Source of the DNA: Desulforamulus ferrireducens
GTDB taxonomy: Bacteria > Bacillota > Desulfotomaculia > Desulfotomaculales > Desulfotomaculaceae
Direction: 5' to 3'
Assembly (NCBI RefSeq): GCF_002005145.1
Contig: NZ_CP019698.1
Coordinates: 2,232,001 to 2,296,000, forward strand
Length of the DNA: 64,000 nt
The notes under the pieces: generated by a model
Told to the model about the DNA's origin: nothing
What the model saw: only the letters and a program-made list of their open reading frames with translations
Database searches by the model: none
Translations under genes and position numbers: made by a program
Shown: in pieces, positions 33,765-41,609 of the stretch
Position numbering within the stretch: the stretch's first letter is position 1
Layout of the letters: each line of letters begins with the position of its first letter

Positions 33765-34520
33765 TTAGACAACCATGCGAATATCGTTTATTTGCAACAC
33801 TCTTACCAGGTTTTCCAGCATCACTTTATCAGGACAATTGGGAAGTTTTTCCAATATCATTAAGGCTTGTTGAAAATATTTAACACTTAAACCGGTTTTT
33901 TCCTTTAAGCCATAGCCCATTCCTATGTTAAGGCCAAATTCATAAAGCAATTGCAAATCTTCTTCCGGCGCCTCGGCCAGTTCTCCTGCCAAACGTGCGG
34001 CGCCAGCAAATAACTCAGCAGTTTCCAATTTAATTATTTCAGCAGCTAGTTGGTGATTATCTTCTTTGCGATGGAGGTTGGTACGGTCTAAGATACCGCC
34101 CTCGTGAATACGCCCAATAATTTCGGCTAAGGGGCGTAAAAGATGTAGTATTTCTGCATCACAAAGGGTTGTGAAAAATTTACCATAAAGGTAGTCGCCA
34201 ATCAACACAGGAAACTGGGTGCCATCCCGGGGATCTACTTCTTGTGTCTGCCGGGTTTCCGGAATGTTTTGGTGAATACGAGAGGCCATAAAAATATACT
34301 GGATAATAGCGCCCAAAGAAAGTAACTTAGGGGACTTACAGTTATATAGCCTACCTACCAAGAGAACTACCGCCGGCCGTAAGCATTTATCCAGAGAGGA
34401 TAGCTCCAAATGGGCATAATCACCAATTTGTCCGGCTTTAATCGATAAATTGCTGTTAATATTACTATATATATAATTTAGGTCTTCTTTAATTTCTTCT
34501 AAAACATCGCCCAACATCAT
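33765..34520 (-). CDS. polyprenyl synthetase-like protein lacking the first DDxxD
   Basis: A protein of about 252 residues, all helical. CLRPAVVLLVGRLY and LIGDYLYGKFFTTL match conserved parts of trans-prenyltransferases. However, the catalytic DDxxD is absent: the corresponding segment reads HQNIPETRQTQ, and no second Asp-rich motif is clear. It may be a non-catalytic or regulatory subunit, or be inactive. The start is ATG at 34520 after GAGGGG. It reads into the MqnA-like gene, so a quinone-tail role is an inference from context. Confidence 0.7.
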   Translation of the reverse strand: MMLGDVLEEIKEDLNYIYSNINSNLSIKAGQIGDYAHLELSSLDKCLRPAVVLLVGRLYNCKSPKLLSLGAIIQYIFMASRIHQNIPETRQTQEVDPRDGTQFPVLIGDYLYGKFFTTLCDAEILHLLRPLAEIIGRIHEGGILDRTNLHRKEDNHQLAAEIIKLETAELFAGAARLAGELAEAPEEDLQLLYEFGLNIGMGYGLKEKTGLSVKYFQQALMILEKLPNCPDKVMLENLVRVLQINDIRMVV

Positions 34521-34605
34521 AAGCACCCCTCTATTGGCGGTCAATTTTTTATTATTTCGTTAATTATAACAAATTTCCTCCCTTGAAAAACTGGAAAAAA
34601 TGCAC

Positions 34606-34657
34606 AAAAAAACTGACGAGCCTCGCTCCATCCTATAAGATGTGCCAGGCTCGTCAG
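34606..34657 (-). terminator. terminator of speD
   Basis: The perfect 11-bp stem CTGACGAGCCT / AGGCTCGTCAG is followed on the minus strand by seven T. Confidence 0.85.
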
Positions 34658-34691
34658 CTGGTACTACTGTGGGTACTAATAAAAATCCCTC

Positions 34692-35075
34692 CTATGAATT
34701 TACGGCCACCAAAGTTGGCACCATACCAGGCAGGATTCCTCTCTTAGTCTCTTGAGCAGCCATATCCTTCGCACCAAATTCTCTGGTTAAGAAATTGCAT
34801 GCATCCCAGGGGTTCACTGAATCACCACAGGTAAAGACATCAACCGCTGCATAGCCTAATTCAGGCCAGGTATGAATGGCTAGGTGGCTTTCACTGATTA
34901 CAACTACGCCACTAACGCCCTGAGGACTAAATTTATGAAAGACATACTCGCGGACCTCAGCCCCCGATTCCAGTGCTGCGTTCACCATAATTTCCTCAAC
35001 CTTTTTCACATCGTTGAGGATGTCAAAGTCACAGCCATAGATTTCAGCCAAGACATGGCGGCCCAAGTGTTTCAT
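34692..35075 (-). CDS. speD: S-adenosylmethionine decarboxylase proenzyme
   Basis: A 127-residue SpeD of the short bacterial class. Self-cleavage occurs between Glu 62 and Ser 63 in [14 protein letters not shown], generating the pyruvoyl group; His 68 and Cys 83 (FTCGD) are the conserved catalytic residues. It makes decarboxylated SAM for spermidine synthesis. Good GGAGGA site. Promoter, a 5' hairpin and a terminator make it a self-contained unit; no speE is adjacent. Confidence 0.95.
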   Translation of the reverse strand: MKHLGRHVLAEIYGCDFDILNDVKKVEEIMVNAALESGAEVREYVFHKFSPQGVSGVVVISESHLAIHTWPELGYAAVDVFTCGDSVNPWDACNFLTREFGAKDMAAQETKRGILPGMVPTLVAVNS

Positions 35076-35109
35076 TCTAGTTATCCTCCTCCATTTCTTT
35101 TAATGAAAT

Positions 35110-35159
35110 GTTGGAACTAACAAGCCCATTTACCAAATTTCGGGCTGGCTAATTCCAAC
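35110..35159 (-). promoter_or_regulatory. 18-bp hairpin at the 5' end of the speD message
   Basis: On the minus strand GTTGGAA-TTAGCC-AGCCC pairs with GGGCT-TGTTAG-TTCCAAC with one mismatch and some G-U pairs, over a 14-base loop. Given the promoter just upstream, the transcript would begin within a few bases of this hairpin. Confidence 0.65.
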
Positions 35160-35167
35160 CAAAATCA

Positions 35168-35195
35168 ATTTTAGCATAAACTTTTCCCTTGTCAA
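35168..35195 (-). promoter_or_regulatory. sigma-A promoter of speD
   Basis: On the minus strand TTGACA (35195-35190), a 16-bp spacer and TAAAAT (35173-35168). Confidence 0.75.
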
Positions 35196-35348
35196 TAAAA
35201 TTTTACGCAAAAATTCCCTTTATATGGCGAATATATTTGTTAGCACCATTATTCACGAGTTTAATAGATTTTCCTGATTATTCTGCCACTGTTTTAAGGT
35301 TTTACTCTCACTTAGTAGTCATTTCGTTTTAATTTTGCTTTTTAAACA

Positions 35349-37586
35349 CTATATTATTTTATGTTGTTGATCATGCTTTTGTTCGGAGAGAACAAGATAG
35401 ACAAGGGGTGGTGCACCAAAAATCATGGCGGTAGCCGCTGCCACAACCCCCGAGTCATTAACGGCAAAAGCCACCAAGGCACCGGTAACTACCCCAATAA
35501 ACCCTTTAAAAAGGTAGGGGTTAGTAGTTCTAATTTTTTCCATAATACCCCGTGGGCGGTAAAACAGCAAGGCCAAAACAGCCAAACTGGCCAACAATAT
35601 CCGGCTCCACACTGTATAGCGCAAGAGTTTCATATTCATGGCCCATTTTCTTTGTATAATATCCAAAGCCTGACTCGAACCGGAATTCAGGATTAAAGAA
35701 GCGGTTGTTCCCATATGGGAGCGTAATTCCGCCGGACGGGAAAGATCAAAGGCAATAAAGCCAGTCACAGCAATTAAGACGATGGCTGCTACCACTAGCA
35801 CAGTACGCAATCGGAATTTTACGTTTAACAGCAGCAAAAAGGTTACCAGGAGTGCTGCTGTGATGGCTATGGTACCACCAACATTGGTACCTAAATAGGG
35901 GGCGGCCATAGCATAAATAGCAAAAAGATAGACTAAGCCAGTCACGACCAGGAGAGGTTTGCGGTACCTAACCCAGGATTGCAGAGCGGCGGTGGTACCG
36001 ATAATGAGTGAACCAATTAAGACCCCCATATATTCATTACCAATTCCATAAAACCTCGCCCCAACTATGGGATCATAACCTAACAGGGACTGTTTTTGTA
36101 AGTAGGAATTATTTACCACATCTATAAGAATAGTCCCTGCTGTGGCCAGACAAATAAAGATAAAGGGATCTACCTTTAGCTTTCGTTGCATCAGGATAGC
36201 CAAACCGGCAATCAGCAAAGTAGTAATAATTAGCTGGATGGCCAGCATAGGCACGGATTTGACAGGCAGCAACGGCATTAATAGTTCAGCCAGGGGAACT
36301 GCCATAACAACTAACAAAAATGGCTTGATGTGTTCGGCCATATGCCGTTTAAGGAAAATACCAAAAAGAGCCATCACTAACACTATTATTTGTACGAAAA
36401 CATAGGCTGATTGCAAAGGCGCTCTACCCTGATAGGTGGATATTAAGCGCTGGTTGACGTTTGCCAGGTACTCTAAAGTATTACCTTCCGGTACCATTGA
36501 GGACGACATAAAGGGGCGACCGGACATTTCCAGCACAGACGGTAACCCCAGGGCCTTTAAGATAGTAGGGGCAATATCCGTATTCATAATAATGCCGTCA
36601 CGTTTTGTCGTACTTGAAGTAAGTAGTGTTCCCGGTGTATAGCCAGGCCCCACGGCAAAGATAGGAGTTAAGTTTTTGGTCTCTTTTATGGCCTCACTGG
36701 GGGGAGTGGGAGTAACCACCAGTAGTAACTCCTGTTTAAAATCCATGCTCTCGGCTAATTCCCCCACAAAACGGTCAATCTCTGCCAGGGCCTTTTCCCG
36801 CTGCTGCTGGTAGGCCGTATCCAAAGCAATGTTCCTGGACTCATAAATTCTGGTCATATCCCCTGTCTCTATCACAACCAGGGCTACCCCAGCCTTTTTA
36901 TAGTGCTCCACCCTTTGTAAAACTTTAGTGAAATCAGTACGGAAGGAGCCTAATAAGGTTTTATTTTCAATTAAAATACTCCGGTCGATATCACTAAAAT
37001 ATGTAATCCCCCGTTGATTCATGGTGATGGTGGTGACCAGTCTCCGATGTTTTTCCCTGGTGTCGGCATTACCAATCACTGCCGTTTTATAACCGCCATC
37101 TTCTATGGCCTGTCCCAGGGCACCAGGAACTGCAGGGTAACGTAATTCGCTATTCAGACGCTGTAACCTGCCAATACCCAGTTGAACTGCCGCACCCTCT
37201 GGAGACTGCCAACCGGTACGACTTTGGTATTCCTCCCAACCAAAGGCATCAGCTACCCTTTCATGTTCTGCAAAGGCATAATTTCCTTCATCGGTGCCGA
37301 TAAGGTGTGCTCCTCCACCGATGGTAGGATAGGTATGTTCAGAGTAAATACCTGCTCCGGTATTGTTATTTAAAAGGCCAACACTACCCTTTTGGGTCAG
37401 TGCCTTAATGTTTCTTAAATGGTCACCCGCATAGTCATCTATGGTTATTTTATCCACCACAACCATCACTACTCTGCTGGCCGTCTGATCGGTTTCTGCT
37501 GCATAGGAAAACTTACCACAGGACACCATAACAATAAACAACAATATAAAACTGGCAAGTAATTTCTGCCAGAAAGAATTACTCAA
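35349..37586 (-). CDS. alkaline-phosphatase-fold membrane protein
   Basis: A 745-residue protein with a signal peptide or anchor (about 1-29) and an extracytoplasmic alkaline-phosphatase-like domain to about residue 370 (VVMVVVDKITIDDY, SEHTYPTIGGG, NTDIAPTILKALGLP). A C-terminal half with about ten hydrophobic segments follows. The phosphatase-type active residue may be the Thr of the HTYPT segment; whether it is catalytic is uncertain. Its stop is two bases before... the upstream glycosyltransferase gene ends at 37589, so the two are co-transcribed. A role in a cell-surface polymer is an inference. Confidence 0.75.
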   Translation of the reverse strand: MSNSFWQKLLASFILLFIVMVSCGKFSYAAETDQTASRVVMVVVDKITIDDYAGDHLRNIKALTQKGSVGLLNNNTGAGIYSEHTYPTIGGGAHLIGTDEGNYAFAEHERVADAFGWEEYQSRTGWQSPEGAAVQLGIGRLQRLNSELRYPAVPGALGQAIEDGGYKTAVIGNADTREKHRRLVTTITMNQRGITYFSDIDRSILIENKTLLGSFRTDFTKVLQRVEHYKKAGVALVVIETGDMTRIYESRNIALDTAYQQQREKALAEIDRFVGELAESMDFKQELLLVVTPTPPSEAIKETKNLTPIFAVGPGYTPGTLLTSSTTKRDGIIMNTDIAPTILKALGLPSVLEMSGRPFMSSSMVPEGNTLEYLANVNQRLISTYQGRAPLQSAYVFVQIIVLVMALFGIFLKRHMAEHIKPFLLVVMAVPLAELLMPLLPVKSVPMLAIQLIITTLLIAGLAILMQRKLKVDPFIFICLATAGTILIDVVNNSYLQKQSLLGYDPIVGARFYGIGNEYMGVLIGSLIIGTTAALQSWVRYRKPLLVVTGLVYLFAIYAMAAPYLGTNVGGTIAITAALLVTFLLLLNVKFRLRTVLVVAAIVLIAVTGFIAFDLSRPAELRSHMGTTASLILNSGSSQALDIIQRKWAMNMKLLRYTVWSRILLASLAVLALLFYRPRGIMEKIRTTNPYLFKGFIGVVTGALVAFAVNDSGVVAAATAMIFGAPPLVYLVLSEQKHDQQHKII

Positions 37587-37588
37587 GC

Positions 37589-38791
37589 TTATCCCTCCAT
37601 GCCATGTCTGTCTGTTTCTTGTTGACCTTGCACACCGTCAGCTGAGAGTTTCTTATTAGCTAATAATTGAGTATAAAGTTCTGTGGTTCTATCGACCATA
37701 TGCTGAATGGTAAACTTCTCTACCACATGTTTTTGACCATTAAGGCCCATTCTGATTAATTTATCTCTCTCAGACAACATACCTGCCAAAGCCACGGCCA
37801 GGGCTTCCGGATCCCTGGGTGCTACCACCAAGCCTGTTTTACCTTCCACAATGGCCTCAGGTACTCCCCCTACTCTGGTAGCCACTACCGGTTTCCCTGC
37901 CGCCATGGCTTCCAAAATGGTTAATGGCAAACCTTCGGTAACAGATGGTAAAACAAAGATATCCATCATGGATAGGATATCGGCTATGTTCTCTCGATTC
38001 CCGGTAAAAACCACTCTTTTTTGCAAACCTAATTCAATAACTTCCTGTTCCAAGGATTCCCTCAGGGGGCCGTCTCCCACCACCAAAAAATTGACCTGGT
38101 ACTCCTTCAGCAGGGAAGCAGCCTTTAAAAAATAAGTGACTCCCTTCTGGGGGGCCAAACGGGCAATGGTACCGATAACCGGCCCCAGTTCAGGAATGTT
38201 AAGTTCCTTTCTAATGCTGAGCATATCCACTTTGGCAGTAAACTTATCAACTTCTATACCATTATAAATAGTAGAAATCTGTTTAGCCGGGATTTTTTCA
38301 TTCTCTATTAATTCTTGCTTAAGCGCCTCCGAAACAGTGATAATTCTATCTGTAAAGCGGGCCAGCAAACGCTCTACATAGGCAAACAAACTCTTTTTCC
38401 ATTGAGGCCATTCCTCGTAAAAGATACTATTGTGGACTGTAAATAGTACCACCGGTGTTCTGGCTATAATGGCGGCTATACGTCCCACCAGAGCGCCCTT
38501 GGAACTATGAGCATGCAGTATAGTGGTGCCCGATTGGTGCAGATATTTGACTAAGGTACGCACCACTGCATAATCCTTGGTTGGCGAAAGTTCTCCCAAT
38601 AGGGGAATAGGCAAGGTTTTTATGCCCAGGCTGGTTAGTTCTTCAAATAAAGGACAATTGGGAGGGCAGGCCACAGTAACATCAAACTTATTTTTATCTG
38701 TATACCGCACTAGGTTAATCAGGTGGTTTTTCAAACCTCCCGCGGCGGGTCTTACCACGTGCAATATTTTTATTTTGGACAATGGTTTCAC
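37589..38791 (-). CDS. glycosyltransferase family 4
   Basis: A 400-residue GT-B glycosyltransferase. The N-terminal glycine motif is RPAAGGLKNHLINLVR; the C-terminal donor-binding part has EGLPLTILEAMAAGKPVVATRVGG, the E-x7-E signature of family 4. It transfers a sugar from a nucleotide donor to a lipid or polysaccharide acceptor; which one is unknown. It is cytoplasmic and membrane-associated. It is first in a two-gene unit with the phosphatase-fold membrane protein. Confidence 0.9.
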   Translation of the reverse strand: MKPLSKIKILHVVRPAAGGLKNHLINLVRYTDKNKFDVTVACPPNCPLFEELTSLGIKTLPIPLLGELSPTKDYAVVRTLVKYLHQSGTTILHAHSSKGALVGRIAAIIARTPVVLFTVHNSIFYEEWPQWKKSLFAYVERLLARFTDRIITVSEALKQELIENEKIPAKQISTIYNGIEVDKFTAKVDMLSIRKELNIPELGPVIGTIARLAPQKGVTYFLKAASLLKEYQVNFLVVGDGPLRESLEQEVIELGLQKRVVFTGNRENIADILSMMDIFVLPSVTEGLPLTILEAMAAGKPVVATRVGGVPEAIVEGKTGLVVAPRDPEALAVALAGMLSERDKLIRMGLNGQKHVVEKFTIQHMVDRTTELYTQLLANKKLSADGVQGQQETDRHGMEG

Positions 38792-38917
38792 CCCTGCAAC
38801 TGTATATCTTTACCAAAGGTAGCCAATGTATACATCCCACCTGTATTCGCCACTTTACAGGCTTTCACCTGCCCCAGTCGGAAAAAACAACTTTAGAAGG
38901 TTGCAGGAAAGGAGAAT

Positions 38918-38936
38918 GGCCGCCCAGTGGGCGGCC
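38918..38936. terminator. GC-rich hairpin after the ferredoxin gene
   Basis: GGCCGCCC and GGGCGGCC pair perfectly over three bases. A T-rich tail (TCTTTCTT) follows only on the plus strand, so for the ferredoxin gene it is a weak terminator. Confidence 0.5.
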
Positions 38937-38946
38937 TCTTTCTTCA

Positions 38947-39135
38947 TTAACTTATCTTGATAGCATCAGTGGGGCAGCCTTCAGCCGCTTCCTTGGCCTG
39001 TTCTTCCTGCCCATCGGGTACCTCATCAACAATAGCATGCGCCTTTTCTTCGTCATTCCAATCAAAAACTTCCGGACAAACATCAATACAGGCACCACAG
39101 CTAATGCAAAGGTCCTGATCTACCACCGCTTTCAT
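38947..39135 (-). CDS. [4Fe-4S] ferredoxin
   Basis: A 62-residue ferredoxin with one complete cluster motif C-I-S-C-G-A-C-I-D-V-C-P and a distant cysteine in EGCPTDAI. The usual second cluster is lost, as in Bacillus-type single-cluster ferredoxins. It is a very acidic, low-potential electron carrier. The ATG follows a GGAGGTG site. Its partner is not evident from the neighbours. Confidence 0.93.
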   Translation of the reverse strand: MKAVVDQDLCISCGACIDVCPEVFDWNDEEKAHAIVDEVPDGQEEQAKEAAEGCPTDAIKIS

Positions 39136-39210
39136 GGTAACACCTCCATTTAGTTTTACAACCCTAGTTTGGCTGCCAGTACCGGGAATTATGCCCTATT
39201 TTAGCATTCT

Positions 39211-39345
39211 TTAACCATGAATTAGGGCAGGTAAACAGCGGGTGCATGTCCAAATATTTTCTCCCTTTAGACGGGTGGGTAACAATGCCCGCTCCTGGTC
39301 TTCAGTACCACAACGATGGCATTTAACCTTTTCATTGTTTGCCAA
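39211..39345 (-). CDS. zinc-ribbon protein, 44 aa
   Basis: Read by hand: TTG at 39345 preceded by GGCGGTG, 44 codons, TAA at 39211. It carries CHRCG and CTRC pairs 25 residues apart, one complete zinc ribbon, with a central ALLPTRLKGENIW segment. It resembles small zinc-ribbon proteins common in Peptococcaceae; function unknown. The TTG start is the least certain point. Confidence 0.55.
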   Translation of the reverse strand: MANNEKVKCHRCGTEDQERALLPTRLKGENIWTCTRCLPALIHG

Positions 39346-39444
39346 CTATTACACCGCCTTTGTTTTTAAGCATTTTTTCGTAGTCTTGACCATTTAGGCG
39401 GTTTACATGTAGGAAATATTTTTTTCAGCCTGCTGGTTTATTGG

Positions 39445-39663
39445 CTAATAATTATTTCTGCCGGTATCTATTCTTTTTTCATCATCCAGACCAACGGTGG
39501 CAAACAGCTCTTGAAATATTAAAAAATCCTCCACACTCATAACTTCAGTATTGGAATAAAAGACCCGACCGGCATTGTTTACCGCACCCCAGGTTACTTT
39601 GACCACATCTTTATCAAAACCTCTGGTCGTCTTGGTCTTAACAAACAATTTAACGCCCATCAT
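39445..39663 (-). CDS. hypothetical protein, 72 aa
   Basis: A small basic protein beginning MMGVKLFVKTKTTRG with two or three predicted strands followed by a helix (EDFLIFQELFATVG). The ATG pair at 39663/39660 follows GGGGGATGG, so the longer frame starting at 39807 is not used. No recognised family, cysteine motif or membrane segment. Confidence 0.6.
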   Translation of the reverse strand: MMGVKLFVKTKTTRGFDKDVVKVTWGAVNNAGRVFYSNTEVMSVEDFLIFQELFATVGLDDEKRIDTGRNNY

Positions 39664-39737
39664 CCATCCCCCATTTTCCCTCACTGATAGGTAGATTATA
39701 ACATTAAAATACAATAGAATTATTAAACTTGTTGCAT

Positions 39738-39767
39738 AAAAAAAGAAAGAGCGGTCACCGCTCTTTC
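39738..39767 (-). terminator. terminator of the methionine-synthase operon
   Basis: The perfect stem GAAAGAGCGG / CCGCTCTTTC with a three-base loop is followed on the minus strand by seven T. It is placed right after the small Cys/Ser-rich gene. Confidence 0.85.
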
Positions 39768-39778
39768 CCAGAGTGTTA

Positions 39779-39910
39779 CTATTGGCAATCGGAGGAAATG
39801 CTGCCACAGCTGTCAGAAGAGGAACTGCAGCTATCGGGGCAGTCGCTGGAACTGGAAGTCAATTGTTCCATTTCTTCTTGAACCTTAGTGGTACGTTTCT
39901 CTTTAGCCAT
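39779..39910 (-). CDS. Cys/Ser-rich small peptide, 43 aa
   Basis: Read by hand: ATG at 39910 behind a strong GGGAGG site, 43 codons, TAG at 39779. A basic and acidic helical N-terminus (MAKEKRTTKVQEEMEQ) leads into a tail with four cysteines among serines and aspartates (DCPDSC, DSCGS, SDCQ). This leader-plus-core layout resembles a modified-peptide precursor or a small metal-binding protein; no modifying enzyme is adjacent. It is 57 bases after the RACo-like gene and before the operon terminator, so it is probably transcribed with the methionine synthase genes. Confidence 0.6.
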   Translation of the reverse strand: MAKEKRTTKVQEEMEQLTSSSSDCPDSCSSSSDSCGSISSDCQ

Positions 39911-39967
39911 TAATTGTAACACCTCCCGTACTATAGTGTCCCAAAACAGCTAAGAGAATACAGGTTG

Positions 39968-41590
39968 TTAGCGGTTGGCAGGAAAAGCCATTTGTTCTAA
40001 AAAAACAGTTTGAAAATGGGCGTTAGTTGCCAATTCGTAATGGCTAAACTTTTGACTAAGCTGCTCCGCCCTCTGCCTGGCGGGATAGGAAAGCAGCAGC
40101 AGCACAGCTCCCACCCCGGCTGCATTACCTACCTGTTGCAGTTTTGTTGTGTTCGCTGTTTTCCCCAGCAAACCAATTCTCAGGGCGTTGTTTGGGTTAA
40201 GATACGTGCCAAAACCACCTGCTAAGAGAATCTGTGACAAAGCTTGCTTGCTTAATCCCGCTTCCTTTAATAATAGCTTGATACCGGCAGCCACCGCTGC
40301 TTTGGCCAGTTGGACTGCCCGAATATCCCTTTGGCTAATATAAACCTGCTCAGTCAAGAAAAAGCTTATGTTATCTCCCACCTGCTGCAGACGTTGTTTG
40401 ACTTTAAAACTAACCACCGGTGGCACCTGCGAAGGGGGAAGCAGTTGACCTGCCCTATCAATTATTCCTAAGCGCAGCATTTCAGCTAAGGCATCCACCA
40501 GTCCCGAACCACAAATCCCGGTAGCCCGTCCGCCACCTATAACCTCGGTATGAACATCAAAATCAATGGTAACTTTACTGATAGCTCCCGCCGCTGCAAC
40601 CATACCACATTCTATACCAGCCCCCTCCAAAGCGGGCCCGGCAGGTACCGAGGCAGCCAGCAGTCTTTCTCCGGCCTGCAGCAGTATTTCTCCGTTGGTA
40701 CCAATATCCACTAACAAAGCCGTCCCCTGACGGCCAAAATCTTGGGCCAAAGCCGCTGCCAGAGCGTCAGAACCCACGAAGCTGCCAATAATGGGAGGTA
40801 CATAGCAGACAGCCCGGGGCAACGCCGTTAGTCCCAATTCAACAGCTGACCGATAACAGGAACCCCTTTGCCGGGGCTTAAAGGGAGCAACCGCCAAGCC
40901 TTCTATGGGTAGATCTAAGAAAAAATGCATCATGGCAGTATTGCCAACCAAAACCATCTCTCTGACTAAGCCTGTCCTGGTCTCTGCCGCACGGCAGCAA
41001 CTCTCAGCTAAATGGTTAATATCGTCCAACAGCCTTTGCCTGAGCTGCCGGTATTTATCTGCCCCTTGCAGGGCATAACCCAGCCGGGAAATAACATCCG
41101 CGCCAAATATTTGTTGGCCGTTCACCAGTGAATGCACTGCCAACAAACGACCATCCAGTAAATTATAGAGGTAAGCCACCAGGGTAGTTGTGCCCACATC
41201 CACTGCCAGCCCCAGAACATCCTCCCCTGGCTGTTCCTGGGGCAACAAAGGAAGGTTCCGCCTGTGTTTCAGCTCACCCCTGACATCGTATGTAATGGCC
41301 GGTTCCAGGGCTACCTCTGTTCCCTCTCCTGTGGCCAAAATGATGGGTGGCTGTGTATTAAGCTCCACCAGCAGCTCCTCTACCACCACTGTTCTGCAGG
41401 CTAAGAGCCAGTTCTCCTTTTGTTGGCTGTATACCTTAACCAAACACCTGCCACAGCCTTTGTTGCCGCCACAGGGAGCGGTTAGGTTCACACCTGCCAG
41501 CCTGGCAGCTGCCAAAATGGTGGTACCCACCGGCACCTCGATACACTGCCCCCCCGGGTGGAAGGACACTTTTACCCTCTTCTCATGCAA
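39968..41590 (-). CDS. RACo-like corrinoid protein reactivase
   Basis: A 540-residue protein with an N-terminal [2Fe-2S] ferredoxin domain (Cys 40, 46, 49 in CGGNKGCGRC and Cys 65) and an ASKHA-type ATPase region (LAVDVGTTTLVAYL, VDIGTNGEI, GSGLVDALAEM) as in reductive activators of corrinoid proteins. It would use ATP to re-reduce inactive Co(II) cobalamin to Co(I). It directly follows the metH catalytic gene, so methionine synthase is the likely client. The start is TTG at 41590. Confidence 0.88.
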   Translation of the reverse strand: MHEKRVKVSFHPGGQCIEVPVGTTILAAARLAGVNLTAPCGGNKGCGRCLVKVYSQQKENWLLACRTVVVEELLVELNTQPPIILATGEGTEVALEPAITYDVRGELKHRRNLPLLPQEQPGEDVLGLAVDVGTTTLVAYLYNLLDGRLLAVHSLVNGQQIFGADVISRLGYALQGADKYRQLRQRLLDDINHLAESCCRAAETRTGLVREMVLVGNTAMMHFFLDLPIEGLAVAPFKPRQRGSCYRSAVELGLTALPRAVCYVPPIIGSFVGSDALAAALAQDFGRQGTALLVDIGTNGEILLQAGERLLAASVPAGPALEGAGIECGMVAAAGAISKVTIDFDVHTEVIGGGRATGICGSGLVDALAEMLRLGIIDRAGQLLPPSQVPPVVSFKVKQRLQQVGDNISFFLTEQVYISQRDIRAVQLAKAAVAAGIKLLLKEAGLSKQALSQILLAGGFGTYLNPNNALRIGLLGKTANTTKLQQVGNAAGVGAVLLLLSYPARQRAEQLSQKFSHYELATNAHFQTVFLEQMAFPANR

Positions 41591-41609
41591 CCTGCATCAG
41601 CTCCGTAGT

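Noticed and set aside
38782-39153. 123-codon plus-strand ORF
   Set aside because: It is a shadow across the ferredoxin gene and its terminator hairpin, with no ribosome-binding site.
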